From CADCVT01 sp036389485 (GTDB lineage: Bacteria > Actinomycetota > Thermoleophilia > Solirubrobacterales > Solirubrobacteraceae), in assembly GCA_036389485.1 (NCBI GenBank), contig DASVPR010000026.1, positions 20,409 through 84,408 of the forward strand: DNA of 64,000 nt, given 5' to 3'. Every line of letters begins with the position of its first letter. Positions within the stretch are counted from its first letter, which is position 1. The translations under genes were made by a program, and so were the position numbers. Of this stretch, positions 6,170 to 14,445 are shown in pieces. The notes under the pieces are model-generated. The model saw nothing but the letters and a program-made list of their open reading frames with translations, did no database searches and was not told the DNA's origin.

Positions 6170-8582
6170 CGACGCGGCCGCCGCGCAGCCGCGACACGAT
6201 CCGCACCGTGTAGCGGCCGGCGGGCAGCCCCCGCAGGTCCACGAGCGCGAGGAACCGGCGCCGCCGGTCCCGCCGCACGCGCACCGGCCTGCCGTTCACG
6301 ACGACGCGGACCTTCAGCACCTTCCGGCCGCGCACGCGCCGCGGCGGGTGGATGTAGAAGCGGCGGCGGCTCTGGCACGCGACGCGCGTGAGTCCCGACC
6401 CGACCCGCACCGTGCGGTCGCAGCCGGCCAGCGTGACCGCCATCGGGACGTCGCTGTCGACGCGCAGGTCGACGTCGCAGCCGACGCGCGCCCGCACGAC
6501 GTCGACGGTCACGGCGGTGATGCCGCGCGAGACGAGGTCGAGCCGGTTGGCCTTCGGCTCGGCCGGCGCGTCGCCCCAGCCGCGGGCGCGGCGGACGAAC
6601 GGCAGCGGCCCGTGCGAGCCGCCTTCGAGCGTCCCGCCGCCCTGCTCCTCCTCCAGCGGCGGCGGGTCGCCGACGCCGAACGCGTGCGACCGGGCGTCGA
6701 TCGTGCCCTCGGCGGCGCCCTCGCGCAGCCGCAGGCCCGAGAGCCAGTACGCGTGGTCGGACGCGCCGAGCGGCTCGGTCCTCTCGTTGCGCAGCACGTA
6801 GGTGACGTGCGGGGGCGCACGGTCGACGCGGTGCTCGCCCAGGAACTCGGCGGCCGGCCCGTACTCGTCGTTGTTGCCGAGCGTGATGTGGCCGGCCGGG
6901 CTGAACATGCGCCAGTCGTAGCGCAGCCCGAGCGCGTTCATCTCGCTGCGCGCCTGCTCGGCGAGCGCGGGCGACACCAGCTCGTCCTGACCCGCGTACC
7001 ACGCCATCAGCGGGACGTTGCGCAGGCCCGGCAGGTACGCGGCGTCGCCGAACAGCGGGCCGACGATCGGGAACGCGCGCGCGAAGAGGTCTGGCCAGCG
7101 GCCGCCGAGCCGGTACGTCCCCTCGCCGCCCATCGAGTAGCCGCTCACGGCCGCCCAGTCGGGGTCGAGCGGGTAGTGGCGCGCGACGTCGGCCCACATC
7201 TCGAAGACGTCGGCCTCGGCATAGGCCATGTACTGGCCGTCGGGGCCGCGGCCGAGCGGCGACGCGACGATCGACCCGCCGCCGCGCTCGCCGAACTGCT
7301 CGGCGTTGCGGCTGCCCAGGAACTCGTTGTGGTTGGCGGAGAGGCCGTGCATCGCCAGCGTGATCCCGTAGCCGCGCGCCGGCGGCGGCTTCCTCGGCAC
7401 GTAGATCGCATACGGCTGCAGCTGCCCGAGGAACCGGCCGGTGCACGGCGGCGCCGGGTCCCCTTCGGTGACGTTGGCGATGAGGCACTTGCGCTCGTGG
7501 TCGACGCCCTTGCCGTTGTCGAACCGGCTGACGAGGATGCGGTTCAGGTGCCCGTCGCGCGGCACGCCCGAGTCGTCGTCGGCGCCCGCGGCGAGCTTCG
7601 CGAAGTCCACCTCGGCGAAGAACGCGCTCACGTCGCCGGTGGCGAGCGCGTCGCCCTGCGCGCGCTCGCGCCACCACGAGCCGTCGGCCTTCACGCCCGC
7701 GCCGCCCTCGACGATCGTGTTCGCGGCCCCGGGCTCGGAGATCTTCGGGATCGGCTCGTTCGTGCGGAACGCGAGGTTGAAGAGGCCGGACTCCGACGGC
7801 GACCCCCCGCCGGGCGTCGTGGCCGAGGCGCGGCCGGGGTTCGGCGCGAGGTACGCGTCGCCGTCCGGGTCCCACAGGCCGACGCCGGCGGCCATGCGGA
7901 CGGTCGCCGTGCCGGGGTCCCACGCCGCGTGCGGCACCCGCACGTCGAACTGGCGGCGGCGCTCGTCGACGGTGACCGAGGGCGCGGGCGCGCGCGCCGC
8001 CCCGTCCCCTGCCGCCTCGACCAGCTCGCCCGTCGTGCCGTGCACGGTGAGGAAGAGCTCCGCCGGCGACAGCACGTTCGCGCCGTGCGGCCAGGGCATC
8101 GGCGCGGGCGAGGACCCGAGCGCGATCGTGACGGCGGTCCGGCCCGGGTCGGCGAGCGTGTTGAGCGTGATGCGGAACGCGGTCGCGTCGTCCAGCGGCT
8201 TCACGCGCAGCTCGACGAGGTCCGCGGCGTTGCTCGCGAAGGCTGGGTCGGTCGGGTAGGTCAGCGTCCCGTGCTTCGGCGAGAACAGGAACTCGAGGCC
8301 GCTGAACGGGTCGTCGGGATCCTGGGACCCGGCGGCGCCGTGGTCGTCGTAGAGGAAGTCCTGGTAGAGGAACTCGCCGTCGCGGTACGCGGTGGCGCCG
8401 GAGACGAGGATCGGGTCCGCGCGCCAGGGCCGCGCGGTCTCCATCTGCGGCGCGCCCGGCGGCGCGGCGTAGAGGAGGTCCGGTCCCGGGCGATGCCCGG
8501 AGTCGACGGCCGGCAGCGACGCCGCGTGGGCAGGCGCGGCCAGCGCCCCCGCCACGAGCGCCGAGAGGACGAGCGGACGCAT
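6096..8582 (-). CDS. Large secreted alpha/beta hydrolase with glucodextranase-like N-region and basic C-terminal module
   Basis: 828 residues. The signal peptide (1-20) ends in AHA. Residues about 40-270 look like the C-terminal glucodextranase-type beta domain (GLWDPDGDAYLAP). A hydrolase domain follows with AMHGLSANHNEF and the nucleophile elbow GYSMGG near residue 480, then WYAGQDELV and a catalytic-type His in PAGHITLG. The last ~75 residues form an Arg-rich beta module (DLRGLPAGRYTVRIV ... YRTC) shared with the DUF6351 protein at 42148. Probably an extracellular esterase or peptidase; the substrate is unknown. Divergent from the tetR gene with a shared operator. Confidence 0.75.
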   Translation of the reverse strand: MRPLVLSALVAGALAAPAHAASLPAVDSGHRPGPDLLYAAPPGAPQMETARPWRADPILVSGATAYRDGEFLYQDFLYDDHGAAGSQDPDDPFSGLEFLFSPKHGTLTYPTDPAFASNAADLVELRVKPLDDATAFRITLNTLADPGRTAVTIALGSSPAPMPWPHGANVLSPAELFLTVHGTTGELVEAAGDGAARAPAPSVTVDERRRQFDVRVPHAAWDPGTATVRMAAGVGLWDPDGDAYLAPNPGRASATTPGGGSPSESGLFNLAFRTNEPIPKISEPGAANTIVEGGAGVKADGSWWRERAQGDALATGDVSAFFAEVDFAKLAAGADDDSGVPRDGHLNRILVSRFDNGKGVDHERKCLIANVTEGDPAPPCTGRFLGQLQPYAIYVPRKPPPARGYGITLAMHGLSANHNEFLGSRNAEQFGERGGGSIVASPLGRGPDGQYMAYAEADVFEMWADVARHYPLDPDWAAVSGYSMGGEGTYRLGGRWPDLFARAFPIVGPLFGDAAYLPGLRNVPLMAWYAGQDELVSPALAEQARSEMNALGLRYDWRMFSPAGHITLGNNDEYGPAAEFLGEHRVDRAPPHVTYVLRNERTEPLGASDHAYWLSGLRLREGAAEGTIDARSHAFGVGDPPPLEEEQGGGTLEGGSHGPLPFVRRARGWGDAPAEPKANRLDLVSRGITAVTVDVVRARVGCDVDLRVDSDVPMAVTLAGCDRTVRVGSGLTRVACQSRRRFYIHPPRRVRGRKVLKVRVVVNGRPVRVRRDRRRRFLALVDLRGLPAGRYTVRIVSRLRGGRVVRAKRAYRTCRPGAPRAPRPRPRR

Positions 8583-8599
8583 GTACCTCTAAGGTACAT
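8581..8599. promoter_or_regulatory. Perfect inverted repeat, likely TetR operator
   Basis: ATGTACCT-CTA-AGGTACAT: 8-bp perfect arms (8581-8588 and 8592-8599) around a 3-bp spacer. It overlaps the start codon of the minus-strand hydrolase gene and ends 5 bp before the ATG of the TetR gene, so binding would block both. Autoregulation plus control of the hydrolase is the simplest reading. Confidence 0.7.
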
Positions 8600-8604
8600 C
8601 AGCG

Positions 8605-9210
8605 ATGGCCGTCGCGCTCCGCACCGACGAGGTCGCCCGCGACCAGCGCGCGCGGATGCTGCGTGCCATGGGCGACGTGGTCGCCGAGAAGGGCTACGCG
8701 GTCGCGACCGTGGCCGACGTCGTGCGCGCCGCGGGCGTCTCGCGCACCACGTTCTACGAGCAGTTCCGCTCGAAGGAGGACTGCTTCGTCGACGCGTACC
8801 GCGACCACGTCGACACCCTCATCGCGGCGGTCCGCGGGGCGGTGCGCGAGACCGAGGGCTGGCGCGAGCAGCTGCGCGCCGGCATCCGCGCGTACCTCGC
8901 GGCCCTCGCCGCCGACCGCCGCTTCGCCCGCACCTACCTGCTCGAGATCCACGCCGCCGGCGAGGCCGCCCTCGACGCCCGCGCCCGCGCGCTGCGCCGC
9001 TTCGCGCAGCGCTACCACGCGACGTTCGAGCAGGCGCGCGCCGACGACCCGTCGCTGCGCGCGCCCGACCCGGACGCCCTGCTCGTCCTGTGCTCGGGCA
9101 CCGAGCAGCTCGTCGCCGAGCGCCTGCGCCGCGACGAGCCGCTGGCGGAGCTCGAGGAGATCTTCTGCACCTGCGCCGAAGCCGTTCTGCTGCATCGACA
9201 CGAGGAGTGA
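8605..9210 (+). CDS. TetR/AcrR family transcriptional regulator
   Basis: 201 residues. The N-terminal helix-turn-helix spans about 20-60 (VAEKGYAVATVADVVRAAGVSRTTFYEQFRSKEDCF), the canonical TetR pattern with YxxFxxKE. The C-terminal helical domain would bind an effector; the two acyl-CoA dehydrogenase genes directly downstream suggest an acyl-CoA or lipid ligand (inference). The next gene begins 1 bp after the stop, so it probably heads an operon with them. The upstream palindrome at 8581-8599 is its likely target. Confidence 0.9.
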   Translation: MAVALRTDEVARDQRARMLRAMGDVVAEKGYAVATVADVVRAAGVSRTTFYEQFRSKEDCFVDAYRDHVDTLIAAVRGAVRETEGWREQLRAGIRAYLAALAADRRFARTYLLEIHAAGEAALDARARALRRFAQRYHATFEQARADDPSLRAPDPDALLVLCSGTEQLVAERLRRDEPLAELEEIFCTCAEAVLLHRHEE

Positions 9211-9211
9211 C

Positions 9212-10351
9212 ATGGACCTCTCTTTCAATGACCAGGAGGCCGCGTTCCGCGACGAGCTGCGCGCCTGGCTGGCCGACAACCCGGCGGGCGAGGCCCCGGC
9301 CGACGAGGACTCGCAGTACGCCTGGCGGCGCGACTGGCAGCGCCGGCTGAACGAGGGCCGCTGGGCGGGCGTCCACTGGCCGGAGGAGTACGGCGGCCGC
9401 GGCGCCTCGCTGATGGAGACCGCGATCTTCTTCGAGGAGATGGGCAAGGCGGGCGCGCCGCTGCCGGCGAACGTGCTCGGCCTGCTCCTCGCCGGCCCCA
9501 CGATCATGATCTGGGGCACCGACGAGCAGAAGGACCGCTACCTCGCGCCGATCCTGTCCGCCGACGAGATCTGGTGCCAGGGGTTCTCGGAGCCCGAGGC
9601 GGGCAGCGACCTCGCGTCGCTGAAGACGCGCGCGGTCAAGGACCGCGACGAGTGGGTCGTCACCGGGCAGAAGGTGTGGACGTCGGGCGCGCAGTACTCG
9701 AAGTGGTGCATGCTCGTCGCGCGCACCGACCAGGACGCGCCGAAGCACAAGGGCCTCTCCTACTTCCTCATGGACATGGAGCAGGACGCCGTGCAGGTCC
9801 GCCCGCTGACCCAGATCACCGGCGACCCCGAGTTCAACGAGCTGTTCATCGAGGAGGCGCGGATCCCCGACGAGAACCTCCTCGGCGGGGAGGGCAACGG
9901 CTGGAAGGTCGCGCTCACGACGCTCATGAACTAGCGGGCGGGGCTCGGGTTCTTCCTCCAGGTCCGCCTGCGGCAGCTGCTCGACCGGCTGTTCGACGAC
10001 GCGCTCGAGAACGGGCTGCTCGACGACCCGCGCGTCGCGGACAAGCTCGCCGACCTGCACATGCGGACCGAGATCCTGCGGCTGACGGCGTACCGCGGGC
10101 TGAGCGTGATCGAGCAGTACGGCCAGCCCGGGCCCGAGGGCTCGCTCGTGAAGTGGCTGTGGAGCGAGACGAACCAGATGCTCACCCAGCTCGCGCCCGA
10201 GATCGTCGGGCCGGCCGCGCTGACCGGCGGCACCGAGTGGGCCTACGAGCTGCTGCGCGCCCGCGGCAACACGATCGAGGGCGGCACGACCGAGATCCTG
10301 AAGAACATCGTCGCCGAGCGCGTGCTCGGCCTGCCCCGCGCGGGCCGGTAG
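9212..10351 (+). pseudogene. Acyl-CoA dehydrogenase interrupted by one in-frame TAG
   Basis: 379-codon acyl-CoA dehydrogenase frame (FAD-dependent alpha,beta-desaturation of an acyl-CoA). It starts at an ATG with GAGGAG 5-10 bp upstream. N-terminal and middle domains (GVHWPEEYGGRG, CQGFSEPEAGSDLASL, VTGQKVWTSGAQYS) run to codon 240. Codon 241 (9932-9934) is TAG. The same frame then continues as RAGLGFFLQVRLRQLLD through the C-terminal flavin-binding region to IEGGTTEILKNIVAERVLGLPR. Relatives usually have Glu at this point (MNERAGLG), and GAG to TAG is a single change. The C-terminal part lacks its own plausible start. Either a recent nonsense mutation or a base error. Confidence 0.85.
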
Positions 10352-10363
10352 GAGGAGACCGAG

Positions 10364-11350
10364 ATGCGGTTCACGCTGTCCGACGACCAGCAGGAGATCA
10401 AGCGCACCGCGCGCGACCTGCTGACGACCCGCTCGACGTGGGAGAAGGTCCGTACGAACGCGGAGGCGGCGCGGTACGACGACGCGCTGTGGAAGGAGCT
10501 GGCCGAGCTCGGCTGGCCCGGGATCGCGGTGGGCGAGGAGCACGGCGGGCAGGGCCTGGGCGTCGTCGAGCTCTGCGCGCTGCTCGAGGAGCTGGGCTAC
10601 GCGTGCGCGACGGTCCCGTTCCTCGGGTCCGTGCTCGCCGCGCTCGCGATCGAGCACGCCGGCACCGACGAGCAGCGCTCCGAGTGGCTGCCGCGGCTCG
10701 CCTCCGGTGAGGCGCGCGGCGCGCTCGGCTCGCCGGGCGAGCTCGTGCCGGACGCGGCGGGCGCCGACGTCGTCGTCGTGCTCGACGGGGACTCGGCGAG
10801 CCTCGGCTCGGCCGAGCCCGTCGACGCGATCGACCCGACGCGGCGCTACGGCCGCGTGCAGGGCGGCGGCGATCCGCTGCCCGGCGACGTGGCAGCCGTG
10901 GTCGACCGCGCGCTCGTCGCGGTGTCGGCCGAGCTGGTGGGCGTCGCCCAGCGCGCGCTCGACATGAGCGTCGAGTACGTCAAGGAGCGCAAGCAGTTCG
11001 GCGTGCCGGTCGGCAGCTTCCAGGCCGTCCAGCACAAGGCGGCGCAGATGCTGCTCGACGCCGAGGGCGGCCGCTCGGCGACCTACTACGCCGCGTGGGC
11101 GGCGGACGCGGCGCCCGAGCAGCTGCCGGGCGCGGCGGCGATCGCGAAGGCGTGGACGTCGGACGCCGGGCGCTCCGCGACCGGCTCGGCGATCCAGCTG
11201 CACGGCGGCATCGGCTTCACGTGGGAGGCCGACGTCCACTGGCTGTACAAGCGCGCGCAGCTCGACTCCGCCTTCCTCGGCGGCGGCGGGACGCACCGCG
11301 CGCGCATCGCGGCGCTCGCGGCACAGGACCGGGCGGGGGTCGCCGCATAG
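10364..11350 (+). CDS. Acyl-CoA dehydrogenase, short partner subunit
   Basis: 328 residues, shorter than the usual ~380. The fold is clear: N-terminal helical domain (MRFTLSDDQQEIKRTARDLL), GEEHGGQGLGVVEL, a shortened middle domain, and the C-terminal YVKERKQFGVPVGSFQAVQHKAA plus QLHGGIGFTWE. The catalytic Glu of classical enzymes is not obvious. In actinobacteria such short subunits pair with a full-length neighbour as alpha2beta2 enzymes for steroid or branched side-chain CoA esters; that partner would be the interrupted gene 12 bp upstream. A Shine-Dalgarno GGAGGAGA precedes the ATG. Confidence 0.85.
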   Translation: MRFTLSDDQQEIKRTARDLLTTRSTWEKVRTNAEAARYDDALWKELAELGWPGIAVGEEHGGQGLGVVELCALLEELGYACATVPFLGSVLAALAIEHAGTDEQRSEWLPRLASGEARGALGSPGELVPDAAGADVVVVLDGDSASLGSAEPVDAIDPTRRYGRVQGGGDPLPGDVAAVVDRALVAVSAELVGVAQRALDMSVEYVKERKQFGVPVGSFQAVQHKAAQMLLDAEGGRSATYYAAWAADAAPEQLPGAAAIAKAWTSDAGRSATGSAIQLHGGIGFTWEADVHWLYKRAQLDSAFLGGGGTHRARIAALAAQDRAGVAA

Positions 11351-11384
11351 CCGCGCCTCCCGGCCACACCTCACGGCTGATGAT

Positions 11385-11546
11385 CCTCCACGCTGCTGTG
11401 GCGGTCGTGGAGCGGCTACGCATGGCTGTTCGCGCTCGGGATGAAGACGACGCTCGGCCACGTGGGCGACCCGCTGAAGGACGTGCGCGCGGTGGCGCAA
11501 CATCGCCCGGCTGAGGTACCGGCTCCTGAACGACGTGCACGACTAG
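11385..11546 (+). pseudogene. Possible remnant of a membrane-protein gene end
   Basis: One frame reads STLLWRSWSGYAWLFALGMK and on to GDPLKDVR. A one-base shift then gives WRNIARLRYRLLNDVHD and a stop at 11544-11546. Together they look like the C-terminus of a real protein interrupted by a frameshift, but no start or family is recognisable. Alternatively this is non-coding spacer. Confidence 0.25.
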
Positions 11547-11549
11547 ATT
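11544..11549 (+). promoter_or_regulatory. Putative -10 element (TAGATT)
   Basis: TAGATT ends 9 bp before the ATG at 11559, without a Shine-Dalgarno site; it fits the local leaderless pattern. Confidence 0.35.
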
Positions 11550-11558
11550 TCGGGCGCG

Positions 11559-11861
11559 ATGAAGCTCTACATCTGCTACGGCACGTTCCCCACGCCGCGA
11601 CCCGGCGGGCATCCGTGCCGCAACGCGTACAAGGCGCTCACCGAAGCGGGCCACGAGCCCGAGCTGGTCAGGTCCTACGGTCTCGGCCTGCTGCCCGACA
11701 AGCCGTTCAACCAGACCGCCGGCCGCAAATACGTCAAGGAGAAGACCGGCAACGCCTGGGTGCCGATGCTGGAGCTCGACGACGGGACCGTGGTGCACGG
11801 CTCGAAGGAGATCGTCGCCTGGGCCGGCGCGAACCCCGCCGCGAAGCCCTCCGCGGCCTAG
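11559..11861 (+). CDS. Glutathione S-transferase N-terminal-like (thioredoxin-fold) protein
   Basis: 100 residues forming only the thioredoxin-like N-terminal domain of GST/glutaredoxin-like proteins: MKLYICYGTF strand, GGHPCRNAYKAL helix with a single Cys, then VPMLELDDGTVVHGSKEIVAWA, which carries the cis-Pro (V-P) and the Asp/Glu-Ser binding motif. The all-helical C-terminal GST domain is missing. Partner thiol unknown. Its 3' half overlaps the extended end of the convergent peptidase gene. Confidence 0.8.
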   Translation: MKLYICYGTFPTPRPGGHPCRNAYKALTEAGHEPELVRSYGLGLLPDKPFNQTAGRKYVKEKTGNAWVPMLELDDGTVVHGSKEIVAWAGANPAAKPSAA

Positions 11862-13926
11862 GCGCCGAGCGCGGGGCGCTCAGCCGCCGCCGCGAGAGCG
11901 CGCGGTGGTGCGCGCGCCGCTTCGCGCACCTCGCCGAGCCCTTCTTCCGCGCCGGGACGCCCGGCGCTAGCTCCTGTCCGAGCGGCAGGACGTACGGCGC
12001 GCGCCCGAGGACCGTCCTCCCGTCCGGCTGCTCGCGGACGGGAAGGCGCAGCTCGAGCCGCTTCACTTCCACGCGGTAGTCGGCGTTCGAGCGCCGCGCG
12101 TACGGGGCGTCGTTGCCGACCAGCTCGAGGCGCGGGACGTGGCCGGCCGCGAACCGCCACCCGTTCGGGTGCAGCTGGAAGACCTCGGTGCCCTGGCCGC
12201 TCGGCCGGTACAGGCCGCGCGCGACGAGTGTCTGCGAGCCGCCGTCGGGCGCGACGTCCCACAGCCGCGCGGCGAACTGCGCGGTGGCCTGCTCGCCGGT
12301 GAGGCCGAGCTCGGCGACGACCGTCGGCGCGCCGAGCAGCGTGTAGCCGTCGCCGGTCGCGGCCGGGAGCCGGTACGACGCGGTGCCCGGCGCGTCCTCC
12401 GAGGCCGTCGCGACGCACGCGTTCCCGCCGCCGCTCGCCGGGTCGATCTGCGCCGCGACGCTCGGATCCCCGCCGTCCGGCAGCACCTCGCCGCCCTCCG
12501 CCGTGAAGCGCACCTCGCCGTGCGCGAGCGCCTCGAACACCGGCGCAACGAAGGGCCCCTCCGAAGGAGCGTCGCGCGGGCAGGTCTGCGTCAGCGCCGC
12601 AACACTCGAAAATTCCGCTCCGTCCCCCAATTGTGAAGGGGACTGTCCGCCCAATGTTGAGGGGACTGTCCCCCCTCCGTCCCGCGATGTTGAGGGGACT
12701 GTCCCCCCTCCGTCGCGGACGAACCGGTCGAGCCAGCCGTGGACGCGATCGAGGAGCAGTTGCCGGTCGGCCGGCTTGTTCGACGCGCGCTGGTGGCCGA
12801 AGTCGGCGAGCAGGAGCGAGAGCGGGACCCGCGGGTGGTCGCGGCGGGTGCGGTTGGCGAAGCGGGTCACCTCGTCGACCGGGAACAGGTCGTCGGTGAA
12901 GCCGCTCGCTATGAACAGCGGCGCGGGGGGCGTCGACGCGTCGATGTGGAACGGCGAGTGGAACCGCGTGAGCGTCTCGATGATCGCGCGCGCCTGCGGG
13001 TCGTCGTACGGCGGCCCCGCGTTCGCGCGCGCCACCCACGTCGCGACGTCCGCCTCCGGATCGACGCCCGGCGGCGCGACGTAGCCCATCGGACGCCCGG
13101 GCACGAACGGCTCGCCGACCGGCTGGCCCGGGCCGATCGCGTGCTCGGCCGCCGCGTAGACCGCGGTCGCGACCGACGCCTTGACGACGCCCATCGGCGA
13201 GTACGCCAGGTCGGGCGGCGCGATCGCGTACGTCAGGTTGGTGCCATTCGGCGCGATCGCGTAGATCAGGTCGGTCCACGGGATGACGACCGCGGCACCG
13301 GCGATCGACAGCGGCGTGCCCGCAGGCGAGCGCCACGGGGCGAGCGACCCGTCCGGCAGCATCACCCGATCGCGCAGCGCGGCGAGCATCAGCGACTGGC
13401 CGCCCCCGTACGAGTCGCCGGTCACGCCGATCCGCCGCGCGTCGGCGACGCCCTCGTCGACCAGGCGCCCCGCCAGCTCCTGCGTGTCGCGCGCCTCGAA
13501 GCGGACGTCGGCGAGGTGGATCCACCCGCGCGCGCACGCGTCCGGCCGCGCGGCGCGCGACTCCGGCGTCCCGCACGAGCCCCAAAGGCCGCGCGCGGTG
13601 TAGGTCAACACCGCGTAGCCGGCACGCGCCCACGCGAACGCGTTGTCGGTGTACGCGGTCGAGGCCGGGTCGAGGTACTCGTACTTCGAGTTCCCGAAGC
13701 CGTGGATCGCGACGACGAGCGGGAGCGGGCCGCGGGAGGAGGCGGAGGGGAGCGTCACCGTGGCGTCGAGCGGCACGCCGTCCCACGTCTCGACCACGCC
13801 CGAGCACTGCCAGACGCCCTCGCTCGCCCCGCAGTCGTCGAGCCCGAGAGGGCCGGCGAAGGCGGGCGGAGCGGCGGCGAGGAGCGCGGCAGCTGACGCG
13901 GCGGCGAGCGCGGCGCGGAGGGGCAC
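11734..13926 (-). CDS. Secreted CocE/NonD (X-Pro dipeptidyl-peptidase-like) hydrolase with a repeat array inside the CDS
   Basis: About 730 residues from the GTG at 13926. The signal peptide ends PAFAG. The peptidase_S15-type alpha/beta hydrolase shows AIHGFGNSKYEYLDP, the nucleophile in GDSYGGG near residue 170, SGFTDDLFPVDE and ADFGHQRAS, followed by a C-terminal beta-sandwich (TASYRLPAATGDGYTLLGAP). Between the domains lies a repetitive linker (GGGTVPST, GGQSPS) that translates the GGGGACTGTCCCC array at 12638-12706. The last ~70 residues are Arg-rich and overlap the opposite gene, so the true end may lie near 11960 and have been lost by a frameshift. Confidence 0.75.
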   Translation of the reverse strand: MPLRAALAAASAAALLAAAPPAFAGPLGLDDCGASEGVWQCSGVVETWDGVPLDATVTLPSASSRGPLPLVVAIHGFGNSKYEYLDPASTAYTDNAFAWARAGYAVLTYTARGLWGSCGTPESRAARPDACARGWIHLADVRFEARDTQELAGRLVDEGVADARRIGVTGDSYGGGQSLMLAALRDRVMLPDGSLAPWRSPAGTPLSIAGAAVVIPWTDLIYAIAPNGTNLTYAIAPPDLAYSPMGVVKASVATAVYAAAEHAIGPGQPVGEPFVPGRPMGYVAPPGVDPEADVATWVARANAGPPYDDPQARAIIETLTRFHSPFHIDASTPPAPLFIASGFTDDLFPVDEVTRFANRTRRDHPRVPLSLLLADFGHQRASNKPADRQLLLDRVHGWLDRFVRDGGGTVPSTSRDGGGTVPSTLGGQSPSQLGDGAEFSSVAALTQTCPRDAPSEGPFVAPVFEALAHGEVRFTAEGGEVLPDGGDPSVAAQIDPASGGGNACVATASEDAPGTASYRLPAATGDGYTLLGAPTVVAELGLTGEQATAQFAARLWDVAPDGGSQTLVARGLYRPSGQGTEVFQLHPNGWRFAAGHVPRLELVGNDAPYARRSNADYRVEVKRLELRLPVREQPDGRTVLGRAPYVLPLGQELAPGVPARKKGSARCAKRRAHHRALSRRRLSAPRSAPRPRRASRRGSRRPRRRSPSSRAPRSRRRAPASAPRRCRSSP
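12615..12706. repeat. Second REP-like array, inside a coding sequence
   Basis: Copies of the 13-bp dyad lie at 12638 (variant GGGGACTGTCCGC), 12661 and 12694. A degenerate half-copy ending GTCCCC is at 12615-12627. The first three are phased at exactly 23 bp, with TTGTGAA or ATGTTGA spacers as in the 747-851 array; the last interval is 33 bp. The array sits in the linker between two domains of the secreted hydrolase and keeps its frame open. Confidence 0.85.
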
Positions 13927-13970
13927 GCGTGAAGTGTCGCGCGTGGGGGCGGCGGCGGCGCCGGGGCGGT

Positions 13971-13976
13971 TAGCCT
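13971..13976 (+). promoter_or_regulatory. Putative -10 element (TAGCCT)
   Basis: TAGCCT ends 7 bp before the GTG at 13984; no Shine-Dalgarno site. Leaderless pattern. Confidence 0.4.
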
Positions 13977-13983
13977 GCGCCGC

Positions 13984-14439
13984 GTGCGCATCTCCGCCAA
14001 GGCCGACTACGCGCTGCGCGCCGCGGCGGAGCTGGCGACGGCCGGCGGCGGCCCGGTGAAGGGCGAGCGGCTCGCGACGAAGCAGCAGATCCCGCCGAAG
14101 TTCCTCGAGAACATCCTCGGCGATCTGCGCCACGCCGGCCTCGTCCGCAGCCAGCGCGGCGCCGACGGCGGCTACTGGCTGCAGCGGCCGGCGAACGAGA
14201 TCACGCTCGCCGAGATCGTGCGCGCGGTCGAGGGCCCGCTCGCGACCGTGCGCGGGCAGCGGCCCGAGGACGTCGAGTACACCGGCGCGGCGGAGCCGCT
14301 CCAGCGCGTGTGGATCGCGGTGCGCCGCAACCTGCGCGAGGTGCTCGAGCAGGTCACGGTCGCCGACCTCGCCGCCGGCGACCTGCCGGCAAGGGTGGAG
14401 CGCCTCGCCGCGGATCCGGCGTCGTGGGCGAAGCGGTGA
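13984..14439 (+). CDS. Rrf2 family regulator without Fe-S cysteines
   Basis: 151 residues, GTG start. The winged-helix signature MRISAKADYALRAAAELA and KFLENILGDLRHAGLVRSQRG-type segments identify Rrf2. There is no cysteine at all, so it cannot hold the [Fe-S] cluster of IscR/NsrR and is closer to CymR-type sulfur regulators. It converges on the sulfate transport operon with a 6-bp gap, which supports a role in sulfur assimilation (inference). The target site was not located. Confidence 0.88.
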   Translation: MRISAKADYALRAAAELATAGGGPVKGERLATKQQIPPKFLENILGDLRHAGLVRSQRGADGGYWLQRPANEITLAEIVRAVEGPLATVRGQRPEDVEYTGAAEPLQRVWIAVRRNLREVLEQVTVADLAAGDLPARVERLAADPASWAKR

Positions 14440-14445
14440 GGAGCG

